Shown in pieces: positions 1-10,263 of a DNA stretch of 64,000 nucleotides (its first letter is position 1; each line of letters starts with the position of its first letter). This stretch comes from Foetidibacter luteolus (GTDB lineage Bacteria > Bacteroidota > Bacteroidia > Chitinophagales > Chitinophagaceae), in assembly GCF_009650435.1 (NCBI RefSeq), contig NZ_VVIP01000058.1:124001-188000 (forward strand). Direction: 5' to 3'. Below the pieces are notes generated by a model. The model did no database searches. It was not told the DNA's origin and saw only the letters and a program-made list of their open reading frames with translations. Made by a program: the position numbers and the translations under genes.

Positions 1-13
1 TTGCAATTTCCAT
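1..13 (-). CDS. Possible start of the next gene downstream (partial)
   Basis: Five bases after the stop codon of the DUF5107 gene, an ATG on the minus strand opens a frame reading M-E-I-A and runs off the window. The tight spacing would fit a second gene of the same operon. Only four codons are visible, so nothing can be said about its product. Confidence 0.3.
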
Positions 14-18
14 GGTAA

Positions 19-3000
19 TTATTTTTCATTGATTAACGCAGGGATGGCCCCGGTGTACAGCAGAAAGTCTTTGATGCGGGAATGAAAACTTGCACCGGTA
101 TGGTAACGTTGTATATTATTCACCTGCATAAAAAATTCGTCGGCAGCCCCAAACTCACCTAATCCTAAATGCCCCAGCGCCTGCAGGTAATAGCAATGCG
201 CTTTGTTTAGCTGCTGTAAGTCCTGGTCAAAAACCAACAGGTCTGGCAATGAGACCGCGAAATAATCTATCCGCACTTCATCTTCTATATGCCTGCTGCC
301 AAAGCTTATTAACTTCCTGAAAACAGTCACTGCTTTTTCAGGCCTGCCAAGCTTATACCAGGCCATGCCCTGGTAAAATATTTTATCAGGTTGCGGATCG
401 TTATAGAATATCGCCCGGGCAGGTTCAGATGACCCCTTTGTTGCTTTATCATAATACCTGGCCGCCTCTTCCTCATTGCCCAGCAACCGGCAGGCGCATG
501 CCCGCAGGTAATCCAGGTCATTTTCCGGTTTGCCGTACAGCTTTCCTTCCCCAAAGTTTTCGGGGTAATGGTCCAGCAACTGCAATAACGATAATGCTTT
601 GGCGGGGTTTTCTTCACACATGGCAATCTTTGCCATTTCCGTTAAACAAACCTGGTATTGTTCAGCAACCTTTCCTTCTCCCCCCTCCCATGGATGAAAC
701 TTACGTTCAAGCAGCAAGGTTTTTGCTTCTTCGTGCCTGCCTGATAAATTCAGCAATGCAACCCTTTCAAGATAAACATCATCCCGTTCTGTTACCGCAT
801 GCATGTTCTCGTCAAGAAAGCCCAGCCTCAGCTCAACCGGCATATTCAATATCTTATACAACTGGTCCAGTTCCATCAATATTCTCGTGTCTGATTTATC
901 CAGCACAAAGGCACGCTCCATAGCGGCAAGTGATTTTTGGGGCTTGCGTTCTTTGTTAAAGTATGCCAGGGCCAGGTTTCTATACGCGGCGGGAAATTGA
1001 TTGTCCAGTTTAACAGATTGCTCCCAGCAGCCAACAGCTTCTTTGTATTGCTTTTTATCATACCACAAGTTACCGAGGTAATACCAGGGCTTTGCATTAC
1101 CCGTTTCTACCTTTATAGCATCCTGCAAAATGAGTACTTCATCAATTTTATTGGGAAAACAAAAATCAGGTGAAACCCCTTCCGCTTCGGCATAATATTT
1201 AAATTGCTGTTCAGTGTTACCCTCCTTGCCGGCCAGCCATCCAAGGTAATACAAAGGCAATGGCGAAACTTTTTCCGTATGTGGAAGAAGGGTGTGGATA
1301 AACGCCATCGCGTCCTTGTACAGCCCTGCAGATGCGTAATCAAGCGCATACTCAAGCAGGTTTTGCAGGCGGTTGCCTTGTATGGCCTTCATGTCCTGCA
1401 AAATGCAGGCAGCTTCTTCCGCCTTCTGCTGCATCAGTAAAAGATGGTACCATTCGTAATAAGCGCCATAGTTAAATGGGTCATCCATCAGCAGCTTTTT
1501 TATCAAAGCATTTACCTGCTCCAGTTTGCCTTTTTTTCGCAGCACTGCAATCTCAAGGTGCCTGGCTGTATAACTGTTGTAATTTCTTGCCAGCGATTGA
1601 TGGATGAACCGCAGCGCATCATCCCATTTTTCCCGGCGGCCGGCTATCCTTGCCAGGGCCAGGAATGCACTGTGCTGGTACGCATCGCTCCATATTGCTT
1701 TGAAAAAGGCGTCATACGCCTCTTCAAAGCGTTCCTGCATTTGAAGGCAAATACCCAAATTAAACCAGGGCCCGCCATCAGCAGGGTTTAAGTTCCTTTC
1801 CGTAAGGGTTTCAATGGCCCTTTTAAAGAAAAATTCGGATTGGGCAAATTGTGCCCTGCGCAGTAACAACGCCCCCATCGCGTTGTTACAGGTACTGTTG
1901 CCAGGCTCCCGCCCCAATGCCTCTTTGTAATAATCAGCAGCATCAAATGTTGCATGACGGTACTGCTCCAGGTGTGTGCCGGTAAGGTATAGCTGTTCAA
2001 GGCTGTCAATTTCATGCGGCAGCTTTGCAGGCTGAGCCGCCGGGGGCACATTTTGGTCGCCTGCGGTTTCCGGCTTAAAATTTACAAGCAGGTTATTGGC
2101 ACTGTCCGTAACTGATATGTTAAGCGATGGCCATGATATTGCCGGCGAAAGGTCAATTGTTTCAGCAAACAAGTCACCTGGGCACACATCACAGGCAAAC
2201 GCCGCTATCAAGTTATCTCCGGCATGTGCCTTAACCTGCATGTTATTGTAGATGGCCGTAACGTATATTTTTATGGTCACTCTGCCCTCTGCCTTTTCTA
2301 CATTAATAACCGCATTTTTTGATGCATTCTTTATGCCGCCCGTTCCTGCATAGGGCATAAAGTATTGTTCAAATTCCTTGTGTTCATTTGGCTGCAGCCA
2401 GGTAAAATCGGGCTGGTTGTCTGTAAACACGCCTGTCATTAGTTCAGCATAAGGCCCATCTTCGTCTGTAAGGTTTTTATCCCAGGCTTTTCCAAAATCG
2501 CCGTTGCCCCATGTCCATTGCTTTTTACCCGGTGCAATATGGCTATCCGCAATATGTACCATGCCTGCCTGTGTATCATGCTCATAACAGCCAATGAAAT
2601 CATATTTAGACCGGATTGCCATATAGGATGTGGGCACGGGGATGTTTTTATAACGGGAAATATCAGTACCTGGCGCATAATTTACTTTGTAATAGTCGCC
2701 TGTAGCTATAGGAAAGCCCGAAACATCCCGTTTACCATGATCGAAGACAGCGTACACATCCGGAGGAAATACGGATTGATAATGATCATTAACTTTTACT
2801 GCGGGGTTAGCCCACCACAGAAAACTTTGGCGCAAGGTTGTCCCGTTAAAAACCCTTCCTTTTACCTCCAGGTAGGCCTTACCGGGATATAAGGTAAACC
2901 CTGCCATACCCTTTGTCCGGAACATAGCCTCTACCTCATTTACCCATATTGTTTTGCTCCCGTCCTTATTATCCACAACAGTACAATCAACAGGCAAAAA

Positions 3001-3384
3001 TGTGCTTGGGCGGTGGTGCTGCGGCCAGTTAAACTCAATGCCACCGGATATCCAGGGGCCAGTTAACCCAACCAATGCCGGTTTTATAACCTGGTTGTAA
3101 TAAACAAAATCACGCTGCTTTATTTTATCATAGGCCCGGTGTACCCTTCCCCCCAGTTCAGGCAATACCATTATACGCAGGTATTCGTTTTCAATAAAAA
3201 ATGCACGGTATTTTTTGATTACTTTCTCATCATAAATTTTTTCGATCACCGGGTATGGATATACCGTACCGCTGCTGCCCTGGTAAACGCGTTTTTCAAG
3301 AAATAAAGGATTTTTTTCAGGCTTGCCTGTTTCGTAAGCGGGCAACTCAACCCATTCTTCCCAGGCTTTAACTTCCTGTTTCAT
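19..3384 (-). CDS. DUF5107 domain protein with C-terminal TPR repeats
   Basis: A protein of 1121 residues. Roughly the first 350 residues resemble the DUF5107 domain often found beside carbohydrate genes in Bacteroidota; it has aldose-epimerase or glycosidase-like features (GGRVHRAYDK, a WPQHH motif near residue 120). From about residue 460 to the end it is made of tetratricopeptide-like helical pairs (for example WFNLGICLQMQERFEEAYDA, WYYLGNLWYDKKQYKEAVGC). The known role of this family is unclear; I infer a sugar-binding or sugar-processing domain fused to a protein-interaction scaffold. No signal peptide is evident, so it is probably cytosolic. The start ATG has a TAnnTTTG match 41 bp upstream. 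It is divergent from the MFS transporter operon, which suggests a shared sugar theme. Confidence 0.85.
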   Translation of the reverse strand: MKQEVKAWEEWVELPAYETGKPEKNPLFLEKRVYQGSSGTVYPYPVIEKIYDEKVIKKYRAFFIENEYLRIMVLPELGGRVHRAYDKIKQRDFVYYNQVIKPALVGLTGPWISGGIEFNWPQHHRPSTFLPVDCTVVDNKDGSKTIWVNEVEAMFRTKGMAGFTLYPGKAYLEVKGRVFNGTTLRQSFLWWANPAVKVNDHYQSVFPPDVYAVFDHGKRDVSGFPIATGDYYKVNYAPGTDISRYKNIPVPTSYMAIRSKYDFIGCYEHDTQAGMVHIADSHIAPGKKQWTWGNGDFGKAWDKNLTDEDGPYAELMTGVFTDNQPDFTWLQPNEHKEFEQYFMPYAGTGGIKNASKNAVINVEKAEGRVTIKIYVTAIYNNMQVKAHAGDNLIAAFACDVCPGDLFAETIDLSPAISWPSLNISVTDSANNLLVNFKPETAGDQNVPPAAQPAKLPHEIDSLEQLYLTGTHLEQYRHATFDAADYYKEALGREPGNSTCNNAMGALLLRRAQFAQSEFFFKRAIETLTERNLNPADGGPWFNLGICLQMQERFEEAYDAFFKAIWSDAYQHSAFLALARIAGRREKWDDALRFIHQSLARNYNSYTARHLEIAVLRKKGKLEQVNALIKKLLMDDPFNYGAYYEWYHLLLMQQKAEEAACILQDMKAIQGNRLQNLLEYALDYASAGLYKDAMAFIHTLLPHTEKVSPLPLYYLGWLAGKEGNTEQQFKYYAEAEGVSPDFCFPNKIDEVLILQDAIKVETGNAKPWYYLGNLWYDKKQYKEAVGCWEQSVKLDNQFPAAYRNLALAYFNKERKPQKSLAAMERAFVLDKSDTRILMELDQLYKILNMPVELRLGFLDENMHAVTERDDVYLERVALLNLSGRHEEAKTLLLERKFHPWEGGEGKVAEQYQVCLTEMAKIAMCEENPAKALSLLQLLDHYPENFGEGKLYGKPENDLDYLRACACRLLGNEEEAARYYDKATKGSSEPARAIFYNDPQPDKIFYQGMAWYKLGRPEKAVTVFRKLISFGSRHIEDEVRIDYFAVSLPDLLVFDQDLQQLNKAHCYYLQALGHLGLGEFGAADEFFMQVNNIQRYHTGASFHSRIKDFLLYTGAIPALINEK

Positions 3385-3424
3385 GTAAAAAGTATATAGA
3401 GTAATAAACAGTGAAAATGAAACT

Positions 3425-3432
3425 CAAAATTA
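3425..3432 (-). promoter_or_regulatory. Candidate Bacteroidota -7 element for the DUF5107 gene
   Basis: On the minus strand this reads TAATTTTG, an exact match to the Bacteroidota -7 consensus TAnnTTTG, 41 bp before the ATG. No clear TTG -33 element lies at the usual distance. Confidence 0.35.
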
Positions 3433-3558
3433 GAATGCCACATAAGCGGCCATATATCGAAAACAACTATTTTAATGGATAATCCAACACAACAGCAATG
3501 GTTAATATGTAAGAGCCCCGGGGTGGCATTTTAAACTTCAGAGACCTTGACTTTCATT

Positions 3559-3650
3559 TTTTTGGACCCGGCGGCAACACCCTGTGGCAGCTTCGTTGCG
3601 TCGCACTACTTTCATCTGCATATCATTGTGGCATCTTTTATCTAAGCGAA
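3559..3650 (+). repeat. TTGCGTCGCAA-type dispersed repeat, copy a
   Basis: This is one copy of a roughly 90-bp element repeated about twelve times between genes of this window. The core GTTGCGTCGCA is at 3595-3605, with an ACCCGGC motif about 30 bp upstream and a GGCATCTTTT motif downstream. It sits in the 489-bp gap (3385-3873) between two divergent genes; nothing else of note was seen there apart from the two promoter matches. Confidence 0.7.
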
Positions 3651-3792
3651 AATTTAAGACACATTCAACAGGCAGCCCCGGCGTGGAGGGCTGTCATTTT
3701 CGGGCAACGCCGGGCTAACGCCGTTATGGCTGCAGAATGCTATTATCCATTAATAGCATTAAATACTCCATTAGGCCGCTTTCCATCTTGCC

Positions 3793-3800
3793 TACATTTG
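3793..3800 (+). promoter_or_regulatory. Candidate -7 element for the MFS/esterase/GH35 operon
   Basis: TACATTTG matches the Bacteroidota consensus TAnnTTTG exactly, 73 bp before the transporter ATG. A TTA at 3771-3773, 19 bp upstream, could be a weak -33 element. Confidence 0.4.
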
Positions 3801-3873
3801 CCGTATCTCATCAGCCGGGCCTTCTTTACAGGCTATACAAAAGCAAGCCATCATATCACCCACTTACAGGTTC

Positions 3874-5211
3874 ATGAAAAAACAAATGATCAACATTGTA
3901 CTCATTAGCCTTACCGCCGCCCTGGGTGGGCTACTGTTTGGTTTTGACTTTGCGATTTTTGCAGGCACAATACCCTTCCTCAAACCTGCATTCAATCTTA
4001 CAGATGCACAACTTGGCTGGACCAGCAGTTCTATTTATATGGGCTGCATTGCAGGCTCTCTCTCCACGGGTTACCTTGCGGACCGTTTTGGAAGGCAACT
4101 GCCCTTAGTTATTTCCGCTGCTATTTTTGCTGTTTCCGCTGTAATGATGGGTTGGTCCGGCAGCTATAACATCTTCATTGCATGGCGCATTATAGCCGGC
4201 ATTGGCATGGGGGCCGCCTCTATGCTTTCACCGTTGTACATAGCAGAAATATCCCCGCCCTCCATACGGGGCAAAATGGTTTCCCTTAACCAGTTTACAA
4301 TTGTAACCGGCATCCTGCTTGCTTATCTCACCAGTTATTTGCTCTCGGGCTATCCAAACAACTGGCGGTGGATGTTTTCTTCTGCCGCGGTACCTGCCAC
4401 CATCTTCTTTCTTTCGGCTATCGCTTTACCTGAAAGCCCCCGTTGGCTGGTGGTAAAAGGGGGCCTGCAAAAAGGCAGAAAAACATTATACCACCTGATG
4501 GCGCAGGACGAAGCCGAAAAAGAAATTGTTGCCATTCGCTCTTCCATACATGCTGGTACAAACAGCAGTTTCCGCAACTTGTTTTCAAAAGATATTGCCC
4601 GCATTGTAATGATAGGTATGGCGGTGGCGGTGTTCCAGCAAATATCCGGGGCCAATATTGTATTTGCTTATGCCCCTTTAATTTTTGAGAAAGCTGGAAT
4701 GGATGTAAGCAACCAACTCTTCCAGCAAATACTCATTGGTTTTGTAAACCTTTTATTTACTGTGTTAGCTATGCAGATAATTGACAAAACCGGCCGCAGA
4801 AAAATGATGACAGCCGGCGCTTTGGGCATGTGCTTGTTACTGCTGCTTATCAGCTCCGCATTTTATTTTAACTGGCTTGATGGCCCCTGGCTAAGTTTGT
4901 TTACCCTGCTTTTCATAGCTGTTTATGCCACTACGCTTGCACCGGTAACATGGGTGTTGATTGCTGAAATATTTCCCAACCGGGTACGGGGCATGGCCAT
5001 GTCGGCAGCCACCACCATGTTGTGGCTCGCCTGTTTTGGCGTAGCTTATATTTTTCCAATATTGATCGGACATTTCAAACAGAACGTTTACATAAGTTTT
5101 TTAATTTTTGCAGGCATTTGCTTTATCTATTTTATTTTCCTTCTGCAAAATGTGCCTGAAACAAAAAATAAAAGCCTTGAACAGATTGAAAAGGAATTTT
5201 TAAACCGATGA
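3874..5211 (+). CDS. MFS sugar porter (sugar:proton symporter family)
   Basis: A 445-residue inner-membrane transporter with about twelve hydrophobic segments. It carries the classical sugar-porter motifs: DRFGRQ near residue 70 (loop 2-3), PESPRWL at the end of TM6, DKTGRRKMM in loop 8-9 and VPETK at the C terminus. The family (XylE/GLUT-like) imports monosaccharides, usually with protons. It is the first gene of a tight operon: its stop codon overlaps the ATG of the secreted esterase by four bases (ATGA). It probably takes up the monosaccharide released by the GH35-like enzyme. The exact sugar cannot be told from sequence; xylose, arabinose or galactose are reasonable candidates. Confidence 0.92.
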   Translation: MKKQMINIVLISLTAALGGLLFGFDFAIFAGTIPFLKPAFNLTDAQLGWTSSSIYMGCIAGSLSTGYLADRFGRQLPLVISAAIFAVSAVMMGWSGSYNIFIAWRIIAGIGMGAASMLSPLYIAEISPPSIRGKMVSLNQFTIVTGILLAYLTSYLLSGYPNNWRWMFSSAAVPATIFFLSAIALPESPRWLVVKGGLQKGRKTLYHLMAQDEAEKEIVAIRSSIHAGTNSSFRNLFSKDIARIVMIGMAVAVFQQISGANIVFAYAPLIFEKAGMDVSNQLFQQILIGFVNLLFTVLAMQIIDKTGRRKMMTAGALGMCLLLLLISSAFYFNWLDGPWLSLFTLLFIAVYATTLAPVTWVLIAEIFPNRVRGMAMSAATTMLWLACFGVAYIFPILIGHFKQNVYISFLIFAGICFIYFIFLLQNVPETKNKSLEQIEKEFLNR

Positions 5212-7106
5212 AGATGAAATACAGCTACGCCTTTGGGGCCATCGCCATTTGTTTTTCCTGGCTAACCGGCTTTTCACAAACCAATGGGGCTTACATTGAT
5301 ACAGCGCATTACAGCAAAGTATTTGGCCATCCTAAATATTACCGGCTGTACCTTCCTGAAGGATATGGAAGGGCAGGTAAAAGATACCCGGTTATCTATT
5401 TTTTTCACGGCTGGGGCGGACGGCATTTTAAAGACGATAATGCCTTGCTGGAATATGAAAAAATAAAAACACTTGCCGATAAATACCAGGTATTGCTGGT
5501 AATGTGGGATGGCAATATTGATACCGCGGAACCACGGCCATACAATACCGGCAACCATGAGGATATTAAGTTCAGCGTTCAGATGAAAGACTATTTTCCT
5601 GAACTTATCAGCCATATAGATTCGGCTTACCTTACCTTAACAGACCGGCAGCACCGTGGCATCATCGGCTTCAGCATGGGTGGGTTCATGTCTTTTTTCC
5701 TGGCAGGAAAATATCCCGAAAAAATCAGCGCTGCCGTAAGCCTTGCCGGCAGCCCTGAATTCTTTATCGGCTATCCGCAAAACCACACCCTGTACCCGCT
5801 GCGCTACACATTTAAGAACCTGCAGGATGTAAATATCCGCATGCACAATGGCGATTCGGATATATTGTATTACCTGAATGATGAAGTAAAACAGGGGGCA
5901 AAGTGGGAAGGCATCCCCGTTGACTACTGGAAATTTCATGGCGGCCACATGGTGGACATAGCAGGAGAAACAAAAGTTTTTGAAACGGCCATGCGTTTTA
6001 TTACAGAAACATTCAACAATCCGGCACCGAGAAAACCACGCTGGTCACACTATGATTTGTATCCTGCTTTCAGCGCCTGGGATTACCAGGTGAATACAAG
6101 CAAAAGTGTTCCGGGATTTGTTCTTTTAAAGAATGTTGACAAAAACGGGTGTGGCCTGTACAGTTACCAATGGCTGCCGGATGGCCCATCCATACCATTG
6201 GACACCATTACCGTTTTAACTGCCCCATTGTACCAGCCCGGCAAAACCTATCGCATTCTAACCTGCAATACACACATGGGAACAACAGTTACCAATACAC
6301 AAAAAGCAGATGAAACCGGCAGGCTATCGTTCCGTTACACACAAACATCCATCGAAACAGGAATTTATGACGACAATGACAGTCCAAACCTGGTAGTAAT
6401 GGGCTACAGGGTTGATAAAGGCAGCCGCTACCTGCGGCAGGGTAAACCAGCAAAGCTCTCGATACAGTTGCTGAACAGGGTATCTGATATATCTCCCTTC
6501 ACCATCAGGGTGGCCATATCCGCATCAGACAGTGCGGTGCAGCTCATAAAAACAGCAACAACAATAACAGTACCGCCCAACACAAGGCTTATCGCTTTTC
6601 CGCCCGTTACTATTGTGCCGGCAATAAAAGCGCCTGCCCATGGGGAACCACCGCAAGTGAAGCTTAACATCACCATGCAAACCGGCAAAACAATTTATAC
6701 TGATGATATAACCATCCCGGTTCTTTACAATGCCCCCATGCTCGACAGCATACAAACAGACGATGGGCTGAAAATAAGGGACAAGCCTATGGGTACAGGA
6801 AACGGCAATGGTATTGCAGAAGCCGGCGAAACCCTGCTGCTTTATTCAGGCGCCCACCGCCTGCGGTTATATACTGAAGACAAATGGGTTATAAAGGAAA
6901 CGTTGGCAGACGAAATGATACCGGCAAGATGGCCGGATGGGTTTACCGTAAACTCATTGATTTCTATTTCACCGGATTGCCCGGATGGACATGTGATAGA
7001 ACTGCATGCCAGCTATGAAACAAAAACATTCAACCCCATTGAAAGAAAAACCACCTGGGGCAGGTTAAGGTTAACCATACAAAACAAAAGCAAACCTGGA
7101 AAATGA
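5208..7106 (+). CDS. Secreted esterase (alpha/beta hydrolase, esterase D/feruloyl-esterase type)
   Basis: 632 residues with an N-terminal signal peptide (cleavage probably after GFSQ, residue 24). An alpha/beta-hydrolase domain of the PF00756 type covers about residues 40-265: oxyanion region YFFHGWGG, nucleophile elbow GFSMG with Ser156, a likely acid in NGDSD near residue 216 and a likely His in FHGGHMVD near 248. The remaining 360 residues form a C-terminal extension of probable beta-sandwich character with no recognised catalytic motif. Such enzymes remove acetyl, feruloyl or similar esters from plant polysaccharides. The start ATG overlaps the transporter stop, and its own stop overlaps the next ATG, so the three genes are translationally coupled. 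Confidence 0.85.
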   Translation: MKMKYSYAFGAIAICFSWLTGFSQTNGAYIDTAHYSKVFGHPKYYRLYLPEGYGRAGKRYPVIYFFHGWGGRHFKDDNALLEYEKIKTLADKYQVLLVMWDGNIDTAEPRPYNTGNHEDIKFSVQMKDYFPELISHIDSAYLTLTDRQHRGIIGFSMGGFMSFFLAGKYPEKISAAVSLAGSPEFFIGYPQNHTLYPLRYTFKNLQDVNIRMHNGDSDILYYLNDEVKQGAKWEGIPVDYWKFHGGHMVDIAGETKVFETAMRFITETFNNPAPRKPRWSHYDLYPAFSAWDYQVNTSKSVPGFVLLKNVDKNGCGLYSYQWLPDGPSIPLDTITVLTAPLYQPGKTYRILTCNTHMGTTVTNTQKADETGRLSFRYTQTSIETGIYDDNDSPNLVVMGYRVDKGSRYLRQGKPAKLSIQLLNRVSDISPFTIRVAISASDSAVQLIKTATTITVPPNTRLIAFPPVTIVPAIKAPAHGEPPQVKLNITMQTGKTIYTDDITIPVLYNAPMLDSIQTDDGLKIRDKPMGTGNGNGIAEAGETLLLYSGAHRLRLYTEDKWVIKETLADEMIPARWPDGFTVNSLISISPDCPDGHVIELHASYETKTFNPIERKTTWGRLRLTIQNKSKPGK

Positions 7107-8734
7107 AACATCTTACATTTTGGAGGGTCATACTCACAGTTACTTTATACGGTTTTACCGTGCCGGCCTATGCACAAAAACAACTGCCTGCCATTGTAAA
7201 AAAGAAGAACGGCGGATATAATTTCATGGTGGACGGTAAGCCTTACATAGTTCTTGGCGCCCAACTCTGGAACAGCAGTGCATGGCCTTTTGTGCTTGAT
7301 AAAACCTGGCCGCAACTGCGGGAACTTGGGTGCAATACGCTTGAAGCCCCCATTTACTGGCAGAATATAGAACCAGTGCCCGGGCAATATAATTTTAAAG
7401 AACTGGATTACCTGGTTACAGGCGCCCGAAAGGAAGGATTGCGTTTAATACTGCTTTGGTTTGGCTCGTTTAAAAACGGCAGCTCTCAATACCCGCCGGA
7501 ATGGGTACTTACACAACCGGATAAATACCCGCGCATGAAAAACAGTGCGGGGGGAGAAATGCTGTTATTATCCACCCTATCGAAGGCAAATGTTGATGCT
7601 GATAAAAAAGCATTCAGCGCAATGATGCGGCATATAAAAGAAGTGGATGCTGCGCATCAAACCGTAATTATGGTACAGGTAGAAAATGAAGCCGGTTCCC
7701 TGGGAACAGACAGGGACTATTCAGAAACGGCAAATACCCTGTTTAAAGAAACAGTGCCAGCCCAACTGGCACAGGGTCTTAACTTAAAAAGCGGCACCTG
7801 GCAGGAAACCTTTCCCGTATACGCCGCAGAGGCATTCAGTGCGTGGCACATGGCTAAATACATCAATGAAGTGGCTGTTGCGGGAAAAAAAGAATATGAT
7901 TTGCCAATGTACGTAAACGCCTGGCCGAAAGAACATGCTTTTCAGCGGCCGGGCGAATACCCAAGCGGCGGGCCGGTATCGCACATGCTGGATATATGGA
8001 AGATAGCCGCCCCCGCTATTTCGTTGATAGCGGTTGACATTTATATGGGCAATTACACCGCTTTTAATGATTTGTGCGCTAAATATAACCGGCCAGATAA
8101 CCCGCTGTTTATACCTGAAATGGGCAAAGGCGCAGATTTTGCCCGCAACCAGTTTTATGCCCTGGGCAATTTTAACGCCATTGGGGTTGCCCCTTATGGA
8201 ATAGATCCTTTTCATGCCGACCCCAATGATGAACGCGATAAAGAAAAGCTGGATAATAAATTCGCTTATTTTAAAGATAATTACCGCTTGCTGAAAGGGG
8301 CCGTTTCATCTATCGCCATGCTGCAGGGTACCGGAAAGCTGCAGGCCGTAAGTGAGGATTATAACCTGAAAGAACAACTGGTGCAGGCAGGGGATTATGA
8401 TATCCTTTTTTCCTACGGGTTTCCGGCATACAAACCGGGCAAACCGTTAACAGGCCGTGCACTGATTGGGCAGTTAGGGGAAGATGAATTCCTCATCATT
8501 GGTTTTGATACAAGGTTTCAGTTTAAGCCAAAGTATGGATCTGGCTACAGTACCGCCGAACTGATAATAGTGGAAGAAGGATATTACGAAGATGATAAAT
8601 GGATACAAAAAAGAATCTGGAACGGGGATGAAGTATGGCATTCAACCCTTACGCCGGAGGGCGTAATACTTAAAATAAAATTGCGGAAAACCAAAAATTC
8701 AACAAACGGCAAATTGAAAGCAAATTTTGAATAG
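7103..8734 (+). CDS. GH35-like beta-galactosidase family protein with DUF5597 domain
   Basis: 543 residues with a signal peptide ending near AYAQ (residue 25), so probably periplasmic. The TIM barrel has features of the GH35/GH42 clan: NTLEAPIYWQNIEP after strand 2, a probable acid/base Glu in QVENEAG near residue 195 and a probable nucleophile Glu in IPEMGKG near residue 339. The C-terminal 170 residues look like the beta-rich DUF5597 domain that often follows this barrel in Bacteroidota. Family members cleave terminal beta-galactosides, but this subgroup is poorly characterised. It is the last gene of the transporter/esterase operon and converges on the isomerase-like gene with only 8 bp between the stops. 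Confidence 0.85.
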   Translation: MKHLTFWRVILTVTLYGFTVPAYAQKQLPAIVKKKNGGYNFMVDGKPYIVLGAQLWNSSAWPFVLDKTWPQLRELGCNTLEAPIYWQNIEPVPGQYNFKELDYLVTGARKEGLRLILLWFGSFKNGSSQYPPEWVLTQPDKYPRMKNSAGGEMLLLSTLSKANVDADKKAFSAMMRHIKEVDAAHQTVIMVQVENEAGSLGTDRDYSETANTLFKETVPAQLAQGLNLKSGTWQETFPVYAAEAFSAWHMAKYINEVAVAGKKEYDLPMYVNAWPKEHAFQRPGEYPSGGPVSHMLDIWKIAAPAISLIAVDIYMGNYTAFNDLCAKYNRPDNPLFIPEMGKGADFARNQFYALGNFNAIGVAPYGIDPFHADPNDERDKEKLDNKFAYFKDNYRLLKGAVSSIAMLQGTGKLQAVSEDYNLKEQLVQAGDYDILFSYGFPAYKPGKPLTGRALIGQLGEDEFLIIGFDTRFQFKPKYGSGYSTAELIIVEEGYYEDDKWIQKRIWNGDEVWHSTLTPEGVILKIKLRKTKNSTNGKLKANFE

Positions 8735-8742
8735 CAGCTTCT

Positions 8743-10173
8743 TTAGCAAACCTGAACAACCTCCATTTTCAGCAACGCCCCCAGCTTCCTGATTTTTGCA
8801 CTTATATGACCTGTACCTACCGCGCAATGGTGTGCAGGCCCATAACTGTTCCAGTTGTTCACAAACCCTCTTGCCCCTATCGGAAATTTATACCGGCTAT
8901 TCGTGTTCCCTATCTGAAGGATGGGGCCCGGCACCGATTCTCCCTCTGCGAGAAGCAGCATCAGTTTTCCATTAGCTGTTTCCGTTATGCCCAACAATGT
9001 TACAGGCCCGTTACGCACACTCATCTCTACGGATACGCCTTTGCCAACTTTACCATGATAAACTTGCAGCGGCCTTACTTTCGTTTTACCCTCTGCAATG
9101 GCTATATGCCCCGGTCCGTCATGCCCCATTAAAACCACGTCATCATTAAAATCCATGGCATAGTATTCCGTAAAAGAACCACCGGCGTTAAAACTGTCCA
9201 TAATTTTCATGGCTATGGCGTTTTTAATTTCATATTCCCCCGCAACGGGTACCCCGTTTGCCGTAAGTAACGATGTACCCAGTATTATTGAGCTTATTGC
9301 CTCTTCATTTTCTTCATTCCCTGTGCCCTTGTAGTAGTAGGCCATTGAGCCCAGTTTATGAATTTCAACCAGCTTATCAAGCGCAACGGAAGTAACAGCG
9401 GCCTGGTACAATGCCTCTGTTGAGCAGTCGGGCTGAATGTCGAATGATTCGGCAAATAAAGCCAGCCTGCCGGTTACGGCCCCGGCCACAACAGATTTGC
9501 GCAGTGTGGCCAACTCTTCTACTTCAAGCAACTCAATATGCCCGCCAAAATGGGCATACACTTTTGTAAGGTCTGTATATATATCCAGCATCCCGCTGTA
9601 ATAATGCCCCATACAGCCCAACCGGTTATTAAAAAGTTTCTTTGCCACGGCCGCTGCCATTACCCACTCCATCACCTCTTTCCAGGCACCCTCATCATTG
9701 TTCAGCATACCTGTAACCTGGTGAAATGGTATGCCGCAACGGTTAAACACGTTGGCAATTTCAGGCACCGGGCAGGCCGGGCAATAAGCCAGCCATTCCC
9801 CGGTCATTTTGGTGCGGTCATTCATTGCGTTAAAAGCAGTGTAATCTATCGCTGCTTCGGGCGAAAGGTTTAAAATTACAACCGGTACTTTTGCACGTTG
9901 TATTACCGGCAGCACGGTAGATGAAAGAGCGTAAGTAGTTACATACAGAAAAATCAGGTCAACACCCTCTCTCCTGAAATGGTCGCCGGTTTCAAAAGCT
10001 CTATCCGCACTGTCAACAAGCCCCGCGTTAATAACACAAGGGTTAACTTCCTTAATTTTCGCTTCTACTTCGCCAAGGTACCCTTCCAGCCGCTCCTTTA
10101 AGCCAGCAAACTGCGGCCAGTAAGTGTTAAGGCCTATTCCAAACAATCCTATGTTACAGGGCCTGTCTATCAT
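8743..10173 (-). CDS. L-arabinose/L-fucose isomerase family protein
   Basis: 476 residues resembling the AraA/FucI fold, a cytosolic aldose-ketose isomerase family. Family-like segments include GIGLNTYWPQFAGLKERL at the N terminus, VVILNLSPEAAIDY, and the acidic/His-rich C-terminal half with GHDGPGH. Characterised relatives use a divalent metal and convert L-arabinose to L-ribulose or L-fucose to L-fuculose, but many divergent members in Bacteroidota PULs have no known substrate. No kinase or aldolase gene follows, so the downstream steps are elsewhere. It lies about 540 bp after the susD gene on the same strand, with repeats in between, and may be the distal gene of that transcription unit. 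Confidence 0.75.
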   Translation of the reverse strand: MIDRPCNIGLFGIGLNTYWPQFAGLKERLEGYLGEVEAKIKEVNPCVINAGLVDSADRAFETGDHFRREGVDLIFLYVTTYALSSTVLPVIQRAKVPVVILNLSPEAAIDYTAFNAMNDRTKMTGEWLAYCPACPVPEIANVFNRCGIPFHQVTGMLNNDEGAWKEVMEWVMAAAVAKKLFNNRLGCMGHYYSGMLDIYTDLTKVYAHFGGHIELLEVEELATLRKSVVAGAVTGRLALFAESFDIQPDCSTEALYQAAVTSVALDKLVEIHKLGSMAYYYKGTGNEENEEAISSIILGTSLLTANGVPVAGEYEIKNAIAMKIMDSFNAGGSFTEYYAMDFNDDVVLMGHDGPGHIAIAEGKTKVRPLQVYHGKVGKGVSVEMSVRNGPVTLLGITETANGKLMLLLAEGESVPGPILQIGNTNSRYKFPIGARGFVNNWNSYGPAHHCAVGTGHISAKIRKLGALLKMEVVQVC

Positions 10174-10263
10174 TTTAATTTACATTGGTTCATAATAAAA
10201 GGATCAGCTCCGGGAACTTTATCCCTGCGTTTTAAAATTTCGCCGGATATTGATGTATGCAGG

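Noticed and set aside
429-923. Open frame of 164 codons opposite the DUF5107/TPR gene
   Set aside because: It lies fully antisense to a strongly supported gene and its translation has no domain or sensible composition; it is a shadow.
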